From WTAW01 sp964406575 (GTDB lineage: Bacteria > Acidobacteriota > Aminicenantia > Aminicenantales > Aminicenantaceae): a stretch of 64,000 nt of DNA. Location: assembly GCA_964406575.1 (NCBI GenBank), contig CAYOSH010000008.1:71358-135357 (forward strand), given 5' to 3'. The notes under the pieces were generated by a model. The model searched no databases. It worked only from the letters and a program-made list of their open reading frames with translations, and was not told where the DNA came from. Made by a program: the position numbers and the translations under genes. Shown here piece by piece: positions 43,954-53,233 of the stretch (position 1 is the first letter of the stretch; each line of letters opens with the position of its first letter).

Positions 43954-45564
43954 TCATTCTCCTTGTTCCTTTCCAGATCCATAGAGAATCATGCCGCTCC
44001 GTCTATTCGTGTGTGTGTTGTTTTTGACCGCAAATTCGCCATTAACGATGACATAAGCCAATCCTTCGCTGTACTGGTGGGGATCTGAAAAGGTTGCTTT
44101 GTCCTTGAAGTTTTCAAGATCAAAGATGCAAATGTCTGCATACATGCCTTCTTTGAGTTTTCCTCGGTTTTTGAGTTTGAAGACATCGGCGGGAAGCGAG
44201 GTCATTTTTCTGACTGCTTCTTCGAGAGAGAGGACACCCTTCTCGCGCACATAATGAGATATCACACGGGGAAATGTCCCGTAGTTTCGGGGATGAGGGA
44301 CTCCTCTGCCTATTTCTTGAACACTTCCGTCTGAACCATGCATAGTATAGGGTAACTTCATCAAATCTTCCACATCTTTCTCATCCATCTGGAAAAACAC
44401 ACAGCTGGCACCCCCGTTTTTTTCGATTTCGATGATCAAATCCGCTCCGTTTTCGACAGTCGGCTCTAATCCACGGGATAAGAGGATGTCCTGGAGGTTT
44501 TTTCCCTCGTACTCCCCGTAATTCCTCGAATTGGCGATAAAGACCGTTTCAAGTTTATTTATCCCTTTTGTCGATGCGAGCCTTCGTTCGATGATGTACG
44601 TTTTGATCTTTTTGTAGATACCCGGTTTTTTTATCCTTTCAAGGAATTGGTCTCTTCCTCCTTCAAAGGCCCAAGAAGGAAAGCTGCTGGTGAAACCTGA
44701 ACTCGTTGCCGTATAAGGATACTGGTCGAGGAAAACTTTCACTCCGCGTGCTTTCGCATCCTCGACGGGTTTTGTGATCCGTTCTATCTCTCCCCAAACC
44801 GAATCATCAGCGAGTTTGATGTGCGAGATCTGGACAGTGAGGCCATTTTTCTCTCCCACTTCGATGGCCTCTTCGATCGCCTCGGTGATGAGCAGCGCTT
44901 GGTCCCGGATATGACTGGCATAAATGCCGTCATAAGGAGCGATGATGGATGCCAATTCCACGAGCTCTTCGGTCTCTGAATAAATCCCTGGCAGATAGCT
45001 CAGTCCGGTGGAAAAGTCTAGGCCTCCCGCCCTCATCTCCTGGTCGATGAGGCTTTTCATTTCAGTCATCTCTTCTTTGGTGGGAGCCTCCATCTTGTAT
45101 TCCATCACTTCTCTCCGTATCGTGTTATGGCCGATGAGACAGCCAAAATTGATGGAAATTCCCTCTTTTTCAAGGTCCCGATAGAGTTCCGCCAGCGGAA
45201 AAGGATGGCCTCCACAGTTGCCGCCAATAACTGTTGTGACGCCTTGAAGGATGTAATTGTCTACAGTCGGTACCCTCTTGATGCCTCGGTCACAGTGGGT
45301 GTGGACGTCGATAAATCCGGGCGCCACGATTAAACCCGAAACATCAATCGTCTCAGCCGCACGGCTATCCTTGACATTGCCGATTTCAACGATTCGATTC
45401 CCTCTGATTGCGATATCGCCAGTGTATGCCGGCTCCCCTGTGCCGTCGACGATTAGTCCGTTTTTGATGACAAGATCATAGGATTGCCCCCCACAGGACA
45501 TGGCCAGAAACATCAGAGGTATCAATAATACTGTAACAATGATGAGCTTTTTTAATTGTCTCAA
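43954..45564 (-). CDS. N-acyl-D-amino-acid deacylase-like amidohydrolase, lipoprotein-like
   Basis: 536 residues from TTG 45564, which has AAAGGAG 6 bp upstream and begins (M)RQLKKLIIVTVLLIPLMFLAMSCGG, a lipoprotein-like signal with lipidable Cys. The frame opens 8 codons earlier at TTG 45588, but the promoter -10 box overlaps it. The amidohydrolase barrel is seen in GLIVAPGFIDVHTHCDRG, GGNCGGHPFPL, ASHIRDQ, MHGSDGSVQ and HPRNYGTFPRV, all typical of D-aminoacylase. It likely removes acyl groups from D-amino acids at the cell surface, maybe from peptidoglycan or peptides. Confidence 0.88.
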   Translation of the reverse strand: MRQLKKLIIVTVLLIPLMFLAMSCGGQSYDLVIKNGLIVDGTGEPAYTGDIAIRGNRIVEIGNVKDSRAAETIDVSGLIVAPGFIDVHTHCDRGIKRVPTVDNYILQGVTTVIGGNCGGHPFPLAELYRDLEKEGISINFGCLIGHNTIRREVMEYKMEAPTKEEMTEMKSLIDQEMRAGGLDFSTGLSYLPGIYSETEELVELASIIAPYDGIYASHIRDQALLITEAIEEAIEVGEKNGLTVQISHIKLADDSVWGEIERITKPVEDAKARGVKVFLDQYPYTATSSGFTSSFPSWAFEGGRDQFLERIKKPGIYKKIKTYIIERRLASTKGINKLETVFIANSRNYGEYEGKNLQDILLSRGLEPTVENGADLIIEIEKNGGASCVFFQMDEKDVEDLMKLPYTMHGSDGSVQEIGRGVPHPRNYGTFPRVISHYVREKGVLSLEEAVRKMTSLPADVFKLKNRGKLKEGMYADICIFDLENFKDKATFSDPHQYSEGLAYVIVNGEFAVKNNTHTNRRSGMILYGSGKEQGE

Positions 45565-45587
45565 ACAAAACTCCTTTAGAATCACCA

Positions 45588-45617
45588 ATTTTAGTCCAAG
45601 TGGGAAACTTCTGTCAA
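45588..45617 (-). promoter_or_regulatory. Promoter of the deacylase-cupin unit
   Basis: TTGACA (45617-45612) and TAAAAT (45593-45588) are 18 bp apart on the minus strand. The predicted start near 45581 leaves a leader of about 17 nt to the TTG start at 45564 with its AAAGGAG site. Confidence 0.6.
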
Positions 45618-45724
45618 TTTATTGCAAAAAATGTTTGCTTTAAATCACTGCTTTAATATAAAGTTTATGTCCGATTGATACCGATGTTGAAGGCTTGTTC
45701 AATGGAGAAAAACCGGAGGTTTTG

Positions 45725-46885
45725 ATGAGCGAGTTGATATATTTGGATAACGGGGCCACATCATTTCCAAAGCCAGAAGAAGTGTATGTTTTTATGGACA
45801 AATTCTATCGCCATTTTGGTGTAAATCCAGGCCGTTCGGGATATGATCTCTGCATGGAGGCGGGCGAAGTCTTGGAGGAAACACGCCAGATGCTGACCGA
45901 ATTCTTCAACGGCGATGATCCGAACCGTCTCTGTTTTTCGTATAACTCCACAGACGCACTGAACCTTATTATTTTTGGGATGCTCCAAAAGGGGGATCAT
46001 GCCATATCCACGACCATCGAGCACAATTCTGTGTTGAGGCCTCTATACCTTTTGAGTCAAAATGGCGTCGAAGTGGACTATATCCCTTTTGATAAGAAAG
46101 GATTTGTTCATCCGGATGATTTCAAAGGAAAATTTAAAACAAATACAAAACTGGTGATCGTCAACCACGCATCGAATGTGATCGGCACGATCCAGCCCAT
46201 TAAAGAGATCGGTGAGTTGTGCCGCAAAAAGGGTGTCCCCTTTGCTCTTGACGCGTCCCAATCCGCGGGAAAGATCTCAGTTGACATTGAAGAGCTGAAT
46301 GTCGATATTGTCGCTTTTACGGGACATAAATCTCTGCTTGGACCCACCGGCATCGGGGGGCTATATGTCAGAGACGGCATCGAGATCAGACACACGCGCG
46401 CTGGAGGGACTGGAGTCCGGTCAGCCGTGCGCACACATCTCGACGAGTATCCCTACAGGTTGGAGTATGGCACTCACAACACGCTCGGGATCGCTGGCCT
46501 GAATGCCGGTGTCAAGTGGGTCCGAGAACGGGGTCTGGAAAAGCTCCACGAGCACGAAATGCAACTCACCACCAAACTCAGGGATGGCCTCAAGGATCTG
46601 GATAGTGTCACCCTTTATTGCCAGGATGATCTTACGGACCATATCAGTGTCCTCCTGTTCAACATCGATGGCTTCGAAGCCTTGAACACCGGGACGATGC
46701 TCGATGTGGATTACAACATTGCCTGCAGGACCGGCCTCCACTGTGCCCCTCTTGTCCATGAACAGTTGGGACTCGTCGGGATCCATGGGGGTGTCCGCTT
46801 CGGGATCGGCCCCTTCAATACTGAAGAGCACATCCAGACTGCTATACAAGCGGTTAAAGAGATTGCGGAATCCCGGAGGAAATAG
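45725..46885 (+). CDS. Cysteine desulfurase family PLP enzyme (class V aminotransferase)
   Basis: 386 residues from ATG 45725 (GGAGG six bases upstream). The open frame starts 10 codons earlier without a site. Class V features: YLDNGATSFPKPEE, FSYNSTDALNLIIFG, STTIEHNSVLRPL, DASQSAG, PLP Lys in FTGHKSLLGPTGIGG, and a Cys in RTGLHCAPL at the place of the SufS/IscS-type active Cys. It could mobilise sulfur from cysteine. It is convergent with the DsrK-like gene, 12 bp apart. A role in the sulfur chemistry of that neighbour is only an inference. Confidence 0.88.
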   Translation: MSELIYLDNGATSFPKPEEVYVFMDKFYRHFGVNPGRSGYDLCMEAGEVLEETRQMLTEFFNGDDPNRLCFSYNSTDALNLIIFGMLQKGDHAISTTIEHNSVLRPLYLLSQNGVEVDYIPFDKKGFVHPDDFKGKFKTNTKLVIVNHASNVIGTIQPIKEIGELCRKKGVPFALDASQSAGKISVDIEELNVDIVAFTGHKSLLGPTGIGGLYVRDGIEIRHTRAGGTGVRSAVRTHLDEYPYRLEYGTHNTLGIAGLNAGVKWVRERGLEKLHEHEMQLTTKLRDGLKDLDSVTLYCQDDLTDHISVLLFNIDGFEALNTGTMLDVDYNIACRTGLHCAPLVHEQLGLVGIHGGVRFGIGPFNTEEHIQTAIQAVKEIAESRRK

Positions 46886-46897
46886 ACAGGGATCGAG

Positions 46898-48328
46898 CTA
46901 TTTTTCAATCAGAAGAGCACTGGCAACAAGCTCGATGATCTGAATGACCCGCATGTCCAACTCATAGTGCTTGATGACATCCGTCAATCCATCGACACAA
47001 TTGTGACAGATCGTGCAGACAAGTTTAGCCCCAGTGGCTTTGAGTTGTTCGGCTTTGAGTTCGGCAACTTCCATACGCAAGGATTTATATTCCGCCATCG
47101 AAAGAAGGCCGCTCCCTCCGGTGCAGCAGAAGTTCTCCAATCGATTGGGAGACATCTCCCTGAAATCTGAGCAAGTCCGTTTGAGAATCCACCGGGGCTC
47201 CTCCACGAGGTCGCCTGAACGGGCAACATTACAAGAGTCATGAAAAGTGACGGAATCTTGATTTTTGGAAGGATCAACTCTGATTCGGCCCGCCTTGATG
47301 TAGCGCATTAAGGTGAGAATAACTGATTCGGTCGGAATATTTTGACTGTATTCTGCCCAGTTGTACCCTTCCCAGCGTGTAGAGCGGTAGCCATGTCCGC
47401 ATTCAGAGATGACGATCCGTTTTGCTCGAAGCTTTACGGCTGCCTCATAGAGGTTCTTGGCCACAAAGGCTCCCATATTGTCGTCTCCAGAATACAGACC
47501 GAAGTTCGTCTGATCCCATCCCCAGCTCGGCATCGTCCAGGTCTCTCCGGCGAAATGGAAGATTTTCGCGGCATCAGCGATGGACCTCGGGTCAAATTTA
47601 ATCTCCCTGGGATTGATCGTGTACATGAAGTCACAGCCTTCCTTATCCACAGGGATATCGATGTCGGGATCGCCCAACTCCTCCTGAAGCTCCTCCTTCA
47701 TCCAATCCAGAGTTTCTAAATAGTCTTCTTCGGAGACACCCATCTGGTTACCCGTTTCCCAGGTATCGCGGCTGACATTGAAGACACCTTCAGGCACTAT
47801 GCCCAATTCTGTGAGGATCCCCCTGGCTAACCGGATCAACAACGCTGTGTCTACGCCCATAGGACAATTGAGCGTGCAACGGCGGCAAGCACTGCACGTC
47901 CCGAAGACGATGTTTTTTAATCGGTTGAGGTCTCTATCGTTCTTGGGGGTATCCGCATGCACCCACCATGGGAAAATACGACCTGTCCAATCCATGTGCC
48001 GTTTGAATATCCTTCGGATCTGATCTGCTTTGTACACGGGTGTCATCGTGGGATCATCCGGTCTTGTCAGAGCATAGTGGCAGGATTCAGCACACATTCC
48101 GCAGTGCACACACCCCACCATTGATGAAGCAAGATGCCGGTTGATCCTTTCGGTAAGGAGTTTTATAAATCTTTGAACATTATTGGCCTTAGCATCGTAG
48201 ACTTTAAGCCGTCCTTCCATGACCGAAGGCAACTTTTTTCCCTTTGCTTCTTCCTGCGATTCTGTTTCCAGGGGAAGATTGAGGACATCGTCAATATCGA
48301 TCTTTGCCATACCCGATTTCTTGCTCAA
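46898..48328 (-). CDS. DsrK/TmcB/HdrD-type iron-sulfur heterodisulfide reductase subunit
   Basis: 476 residues. Two [4Fe-4S] ferredoxin motifs: CVHCGMCAESC (Cys73, 76, 79, 83) and CSACRRCTLNC (Cys145, 148, 151, 155). Two cysteine-rich CCG-like domains follow (VISECGHGY, and FHDSCNVARSGD with NFCCTGGSG and VCTICHNC), the ligand sets for the special cluster of HdrD/DsrK. It is thought to reduce a disulfide or trisulfide on DsrC from membrane electrons. It overlaps the membrane subunit gene by 4 bp. Confidence 0.9.
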   Translation of the reverse strand: MSKKSGMAKIDIDDVLNLPLETESQEEAKGKKLPSVMEGRLKVYDAKANNVQRFIKLLTERINRHLASSMVGCVHCGMCAESCHYALTRPDDPTMTPVYKADQIRRIFKRHMDWTGRIFPWWVHADTPKNDRDLNRLKNIVFGTCSACRRCTLNCPMGVDTALLIRLARGILTELGIVPEGVFNVSRDTWETGNQMGVSEEDYLETLDWMKEELQEELGDPDIDIPVDKEGCDFMYTINPREIKFDPRSIADAAKIFHFAGETWTMPSWGWDQTNFGLYSGDDNMGAFVAKNLYEAAVKLRAKRIVISECGHGYRSTRWEGYNWAEYSQNIPTESVILTLMRYIKAGRIRVDPSKNQDSVTFHDSCNVARSGDLVEEPRWILKRTCSDFREMSPNRLENFCCTGGSGLLSMAEYKSLRMEVAELKAEQLKATGAKLVCTICHNCVDGLTDVIKHYELDMRVIQIIELVASALLIEK

Positions 48329-49002
48329 GGCCTCTCATCTCCGGTTTTTCTGATTTTTCTTTGTCCCACACCCCTGTGTCCCAATGTCTTCCCGATAAAG
48401 AACCTAGTGAAGGGATAATAGAGGTAGTGGCCGATTTTTGAGAATGGTACGTATATGAGGAAAAAGGCTGTCAAAGCAAAAAATAGGATCAGAGGCCATT
48501 CGTTGTTTTGATAATCGTTGGGAATGGCCAACACAGCCACTGCAAAATAAAAAATCATCAGCACGAGTGAAAAATAATCATCCCCCGTGCTGATAAGCCG
48601 CACCGAGGGATTGGCTAAGCGCCTGTAGAGCCGCATGAGCCCTACGAAAAAGGCGGCTCCAGCTACGGATTGGAAAATTAAAACAAACGCTCTGGATTCA
48701 AAGAGTTGAGGCCGATAAGGGATGATGAAGGTTGCCGTTATTGCCGCAACGACGCCGAGGTGGAAAATGACAAATTGCACATAGAAACCTGTTCTCTTCC
48801 GGATTGACTCCATCGCCCAGGGCATTGCGATATTCATCATGGAGTATAGAATTCCCAACCGTTCGCTACCTGCCGAATACGTCATTTCTCTCTGAAACTT
48901 GAAACGAAAGAGCCAGATGATCCGGAGTATATACACAAAGGCGAGGAATGAAAGAGCGATGATCTGGACTTCGTTCTCTAGAAGATGTAAGAAGTCGCTC
49001 AT
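48325..49002 (-). CDS. DsrM/TmcC-like membrane cytochrome b-type subunit
   Basis: 225 residues with about five transmembrane helices. Histidines in FVIFHLGVVAAI and FSKIGHYLYYPFTRFFIG are placed as in heme b ligands of the NarI-like DsrM/TmcC subunits. It is shorter than DsrM (usually about 330). The first part (FKFQREMTYSAGSERLGILY) is cytoplasmic. It is 41 bp after dsrC and overlaps the DsrK-like gene, so the three form one unit. It probably carries electrons from the quinone pool to the DsrK-like subunit. Confidence 0.8.
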   Translation of the reverse strand: MSDFLHLLENEVQIIALSFLAFVYILRIIWLFRFKFQREMTYSAGSERLGILYSMMNIAMPWAMESIRKRTGFYVQFVIFHLGVVAAITATFIIPYRPQLFESRAFVLIFQSVAGAAFFVGLMRLYRRLANPSVRLISTGDDYFSLVLMIFYFAVAVLAIPNDYQNNEWPLILFFALTAFFLIYVPFSKIGHYLYYPFTRFFIGKTLGHRGVGQRKIRKTGDERP

Positions 49003-49043
49003 GAGATCTTTCTTACAAGAGAATGTCTATGATATTAAACCTC

Positions 49044-49364
49044 TCACACGCAGCCATCTGGCTTGGGCAGGCCAGCAAGTTTGCATGCGCCTTTGGCGGG
49101 TCCCGAGGGGAAAAGCTCAAAGATATGCTTTAATGAGAATCCCGAGTTTTTGCACACTTTCCTGACCATGGGCGCCAATTTTTTTTCTAGATAATAACCT
49201 CTTATGTAATGGATGACTTTCCAGTGCTCTTCGGTGAGTTCGTTTAGCCCTTCTTGAGTTTTGGCCAAGACGACTGCGACTTCTTCATTCCAATCGTCTG
49301 GATTCTTCATAAAACCGTCCTCATTCAACGCGTATGATATTCCTTTGATGTCGAGTACGGGCAT
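49044..49364 (-). CDS. dsrC: DsrC family sulfur-carrier protein with both C-terminal cysteines
   Basis: 106 residues. The C-terminal arm reads FELFPSGPAKGACKLAGLPKPDGCV (in two parts here: FPSGPAKGACK and AGLPKPDGCV). It has Cys94 and Cys105, 11 apart. Both are required for the trisulfide carrier function; TusE proteins keep only the last one. This marks it as true DsrC. The ribosome site AGGAGG with 8 bp spacing precedes ATG 49364. Promoter: TTGTGG (49422-49417) and TATAAT (49400-49395), 16 bp apart. No dsrAB in the window. Confidence 0.93.
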   Translation of the reverse strand: MPVLDIKGISYALNEDGFMKNPDDWNEEVAVVLAKTQEGLNELTEEHWKVIHYIRGYYLEKKLAPMVRKVCKNSGFSLKHIFELFPSGPAKGACKLAGLPKPDGCV

Positions 49365-49394
49365 CGATCATCCCTCCTGTCAATTTAACGCGAG

Positions 49395-49422
49395 ATTATA
49401 ACATACATCGTTATTACCACAA
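49395..49422 (-). promoter_or_regulatory. Promoter of the dsrC unit
   Basis: A perfect TATAAT at 49400-49395 on the minus strand with TTGTGG at 49422-49417, spacer 16. The expected start lies about 25 bp before the AGGAGG ribosome site. Confidence 0.5.
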
Positions 49423-49481
49423 AATGCAAAATGGGAAATGTGAGAATCTAAAAATAGGAAAAGAGAAAAAACCTCTATTAC

Positions 49482-49922
49482 TTAATCCGATTCAGGTTTA
49501 AAAGCTTCGCCAAGCCAATTTTTTATCTCATCTCTGGATTTTCGGAATTCATTCAAAATCTCCCTTTCGCCTCCGGAAAGTTCAGCAGGGTCCTTGAATC
49601 CCTTATGGATGAGAGTCCCTCCTGGAAAATACGGGCATGATTCCTTTGCACGGTCACAGACAGTGATCACGTAATCGAACTGCGTCTCCATGAATTCGAG
49701 CACATTCTTGGAACGAGAAGAGGAGATGTCTATTCCGATCTCTTCCATTACACGAATGGCATAGGGATTGACGCTTGTAGGCGCAGTGCCGGCACTGTGG
49801 ACTTCATAATAATCTCCAAACAGGGCTTTCATAAGCCCTTCGGCCATTTGAGACCGTGCAGAATTGTGGGTGCAGATGAAGAGGATCTTCTTTTTCCCAT
49901 TTTTTTTATCAACTGTGGGAGT
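49482..49922 (-). CDS. arsC: Arsenate reductase ArsC, thioredoxin/low-molecular-weight-phosphatase type
   Basis: 146 residues from ATG 49922, overlapping phoU by 14 bp. The frame goes further back into phoU but without family residues. P-loop CTHNSARS (Cys18, Arg24), then a Cys pair six residues apart, Cys90 and Cys97 in VCDRAKESCP, and KGFKDPAE. These match the three-Cys ArsC that reduces arsenate with thioredoxin; a tyrosine phosphatase would lack the pair. It closes the pst/pho unit and fits because arsenate enters through Pst. No other ars gene is near. Confidence 0.88.
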   Translation of the reverse strand, partial: TPTVDKKNGKKKILFICTHNSARSQMAEGLMKALFGDYYEVHSAGTAPTSVNPYAIRVMEEIGIDISSSRSKNVLEFMETQFDYVITVCDRAKESCPYFPGGTLIHKGFKDPAELSGGEREILNEFRKSRDEIKNWLGEAFKPESD

Positions 49923-50589
49923 CATAATTGAATTTTTCAAAGTGGTGTTTGATCGTTTTTCCTTTGACAAAATAGATGACATCTTCGCCGATGTTGGTGG
50001 CGTGGTCGGCGATCCTCTCGAGATGGCGCCCGACAAGGATCAGGTCTACGGCTCTTTTTAAAGATGAAGGATCTTGCATCATATAAGTGAGAATTTCACG
50101 AAAAATCTGGTCGTTCAGATTATCCACTTCATCGTCTCGCTCACACACATTTCTGGCAAGCGCCGCGTCTCTATTGACAAAAGCTGTGATAGAGTCTCTG
50201 ACCATACCTTCAGCCAATGTCGCCATTCTCGGGATATCGATCAGGGGCTTCAGGAGAGGCACTTTGAGCAGTTCCAACGTTCTCTCGACGATATTGACAG
50301 ATTGATCACCGATCCTCTCAAGCTCGCTCGAGATTCGTAGAGAGGCAGTGATCAGGCGAAGGTCGACAGCCATAGGCTGTCTTAAAGCAAGCAATCTCAT
50401 GCACAATTCGTCGATCTCAATATCCAAGAGGTTTATTTCCTTTTCCTGTTCCATGACTTTGTCCGTATATTTTTCGTTTCGCTCTTTAAGGCCTTTTATG
50501 GCTATGGATATCGACTCTTGAGCTAAAGATGCCATGTAGAGCAATTTTTCTTGTAAAGTCTTTAATTCCTCGTCAAATTGTCTTTCCAT
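49909..50589 (-). CDS. phoU: Phosphate signalling protein PhoU
   Basis: 226 residues. Two three-helix bundles with the repeated family motif E-x-x-x-D-x-x-x-x-x-D: MEQEKEINLLDIEIDELC and NVCERDDEVDNLNDQIF, followed by LERIADHATNIGEDV. PhoU links the PstB transporter state to PhoR and dampens the Pho response. It lies 31 bp after pstB and overlaps arsC. ATG 50589 has a plausible ribosome site (GGAGATTGCA). Confidence 0.96.
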   Translation of the reverse strand: MERQFDEELKTLQEKLLYMASLAQESISIAIKGLKERNEKYTDKVMEQEKEINLLDIEIDELCMRLLALRQPMAVDLRLITASLRISSELERIGDQSVNIVERTLELLKVPLLKPLIDIPRMATLAEGMVRDSITAFVNRDAALARNVCERDDEVDNLNDQIFREILTYMMQDPSSLKRAVDLILVGRHLERIADHATNIGEDVIYFVKGKTIKHHFEKFNYDSHS

Positions 50590-50620
50590 TGCAATCTCCT
50601 ATATATCGGATGTGCCGCGT

Positions 50621-51382
<762 letters not shown>

Positions 51383-51384
51383 TT

Positions 51385-52236
51385 CTACTCCCTTTTGACC
51401 CGTCTCATTCTGTATCTCAGAATGATGACGACTAGGTTCATCAAAAGAATGAGTGCGAGTAAAACTAGGGCTGTCCCATAAGCGATAGGCCTTACTTGAG
51501 AAATAGCATGATGCTGGGTGGCCATCACATAGAGATGGTATGGGAGGGCCATAAACTGATCGCTTAGCGATTTGGGAAGTACAGGTAGATAAAAGGCAGC
51601 TCCAGTGAACATGATGGGGGCCGTCTCCCCTGCTGCTCTTGCCAAACCCAGAATAGTCCCGGTTAGCATACTCGGCATAGCATAAGGCAGGACGTTCGTG
51701 CGTATAGCTTGCCACTTTGTCGCACCAAGGGCTAGAGCTCCTTCCCGGTAGGAATTCGGTATGGCTTTTAGGGCCTCCTCGCTAGCTGTGATCGTCCAGG
51801 GCAAAGTCATGAGACCCAACGTCAGACCTGCAGAAAGGATGGATGTTCCAAAATGGAGAAAATTGACAAACAGAATAACACCAAAAAGTCCATAAACAAT
51901 GGACGGGACTCCTGATAAATTCCTGATAGACAGCCGGATGAGCCTGGTCAATCCGCTCTGTTTTGCATATTCGTTCAAATAGATCGCAGCGAACATACCC
52001 ATAGGAATAGCGAGCAGGGCTGTCACGATTGTTACAAAAAAAGTGCCCATGATCGCAGGGAATATGCCGCCCTCAGTCATTCCTCGCCGTGGTGCTTCGG
52101 AAAGAAATTTCCAACTGATGGTCCCTCCGCCTTTGCTTCCAATATCATAGAGAAAGAGCAGCAGCACGGCAAACACAAGATAAACGCACACACGAAGAGA
52201 GAAAAATCCGATGAATTCGATAATTCTTTTTTTCAC
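51385..52236 (-). CDS. pstA: Phosphate ABC transporter permease PstA
   Basis: 283 residues with about six transmembrane helices. The binding-protein-dependent transport (EAA) loop is present: EALKAIPNSYREGALALGATKWQAIRTNVLPYA (EGALALGAT is the core). It forms the inner-membrane channel with PstC. It overlaps pstC by 4 bp. Confidence 0.96.
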   Translation of the reverse strand: MKKRIIEFIGFFSLRVCVYLVFAVLLLFLYDIGSKGGGTISWKFLSEAPRRGMTEGGIFPAIMGTFFVTIVTALLAIPMGMFAAIYLNEYAKQSGLTRLIRLSIRNLSGVPSIVYGLFGVILFVNFLHFGTSILSAGLTLGLMTLPWTITASEEALKAIPNSYREGALALGATKWQAIRTNVLPYAMPSMLTGTILGLARAAGETAPIMFTGAAFYLPVLPKSLSDQFMALPYHLYVMATQHHAISQVRPIAYGTALVLLALILLMNLVVIILRYRMRRVKRE

Positions 52237-53126
52237 AGCTCTCTCTCCTGGTATTTGTGGAGGACGAGGTCAGATATCAGATTGACAATAAAAGTGATCA
52301 CAAAAAGCACCAGTCCGATAGCGAAAAGAGCATAGTAATGGGTCGTGTAATAGGGAACTTCTCCCAGTTCGATGGCAATGGAGGCTGTCATCGTTCTGAT
52401 GGAGCTGAGAAAACTCTTTGGAAAAGCAGGCGCATTTCCTGTCGCCATCAGCACTGTCATGGTCTCGCCGATCGCGCGTCCCATCCCCAGCATGATGGCT
52501 GCGATGATGCCGGACAGGGCGGCGGGAATCTTAACTCTCATCAAAGTCTGCCACCGGGAAGCACCCAGGGCCAGAGATGCTTCGCTGTAGGCACGGGGAA
52601 CGGCATTGAGGGAATCTTCAGAAATGCTGATGATTGTGGGCAGGGCCATTATAGCCAACAAAATAGATCCATTGATGGCATTCAAACCGTGACTTTGACC
52701 TGTGAGTTTGGCGATAAAAGGTCCAAAGAGGACTATTCCCAGGAAACCGATAACAACGGAGGGAATACCTGCCAGGATCTCGACTATCGGCTTTACCACT
52801 TCTCTGACCTTCCAGTGAGCAACGTCAGAGAGGTAAGCGGAAGCACCTATGCCCAGGGGGATTGCAAGAACAAGAGCTCCAATCGTGACCATAAATGTGC
52901 TCATGATCATCGAGAGAATCCCATATTCTTCTTTAACCGGCGAAGTAGGATTCCAGACTTTACTGCCAAAAAACTCTCTAATATTAATTTCTCTGAATGC
53001 CGGGATGGCGGTGTACAACAGAAAAAAGAAAATGCCTATCAGGATGATGACTGCCAGAATTCCGTTAGTTAAAAAAAAGGCCCGAATGCCCGATTCCTTG
53101 AGCGTTCGCCACTTGATCGGCTTCAT
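52233..53126 (-). CDS. pstC: Phosphate ABC transporter permease PstC
   Basis: 297 residues with six hydrophobic helices. The EAA loop is EDSLNAVPRAYSEASLALGASRWQTLM (SEASLALGAS core), and GRAIGETMTVLMATGN follows, as in PstC. It pairs with PstA. It starts 107 bp after pstS; no promoter is obvious in that gap. Confidence 0.96.
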   Translation of the reverse strand: MKPIKWRTLKESGIRAFFLTNGILAVIILIGIFFFLLYTAIPAFREINIREFFGSKVWNPTSPVKEEYGILSMIMSTFMVTIGALVLAIPLGIGASAYLSDVAHWKVREVVKPIVEILAGIPSVVIGFLGIVLFGPFIAKLTGQSHGLNAINGSILLAIMALPTIISISEDSLNAVPRAYSEASLALGASRWQTLMRVKIPAALSGIIAAIMLGMGRAIGETMTVLMATGNAPAFPKSFLSSIRTMTASIAIELGEVPYYTTHYYALFAIGLVLFVITFIVNLISDLVLHKYQEREL

Positions 53127-53233
53127 TTGAAGTTTACCTTACCACAAGTTTTTAAAGATTCATAGGATGAGCGGGCTGAGAATAAATGCAGGGCAGAATG
53201 ATAACTTTCACTCTGTCTTGCATTTAATTTGAA

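Noticed and set aside
52257..53072. 271-codon plus-strand reading frame
   Set aside because: Antisense to pstC; the composition is odd for a protein and the pstC gene is certain.
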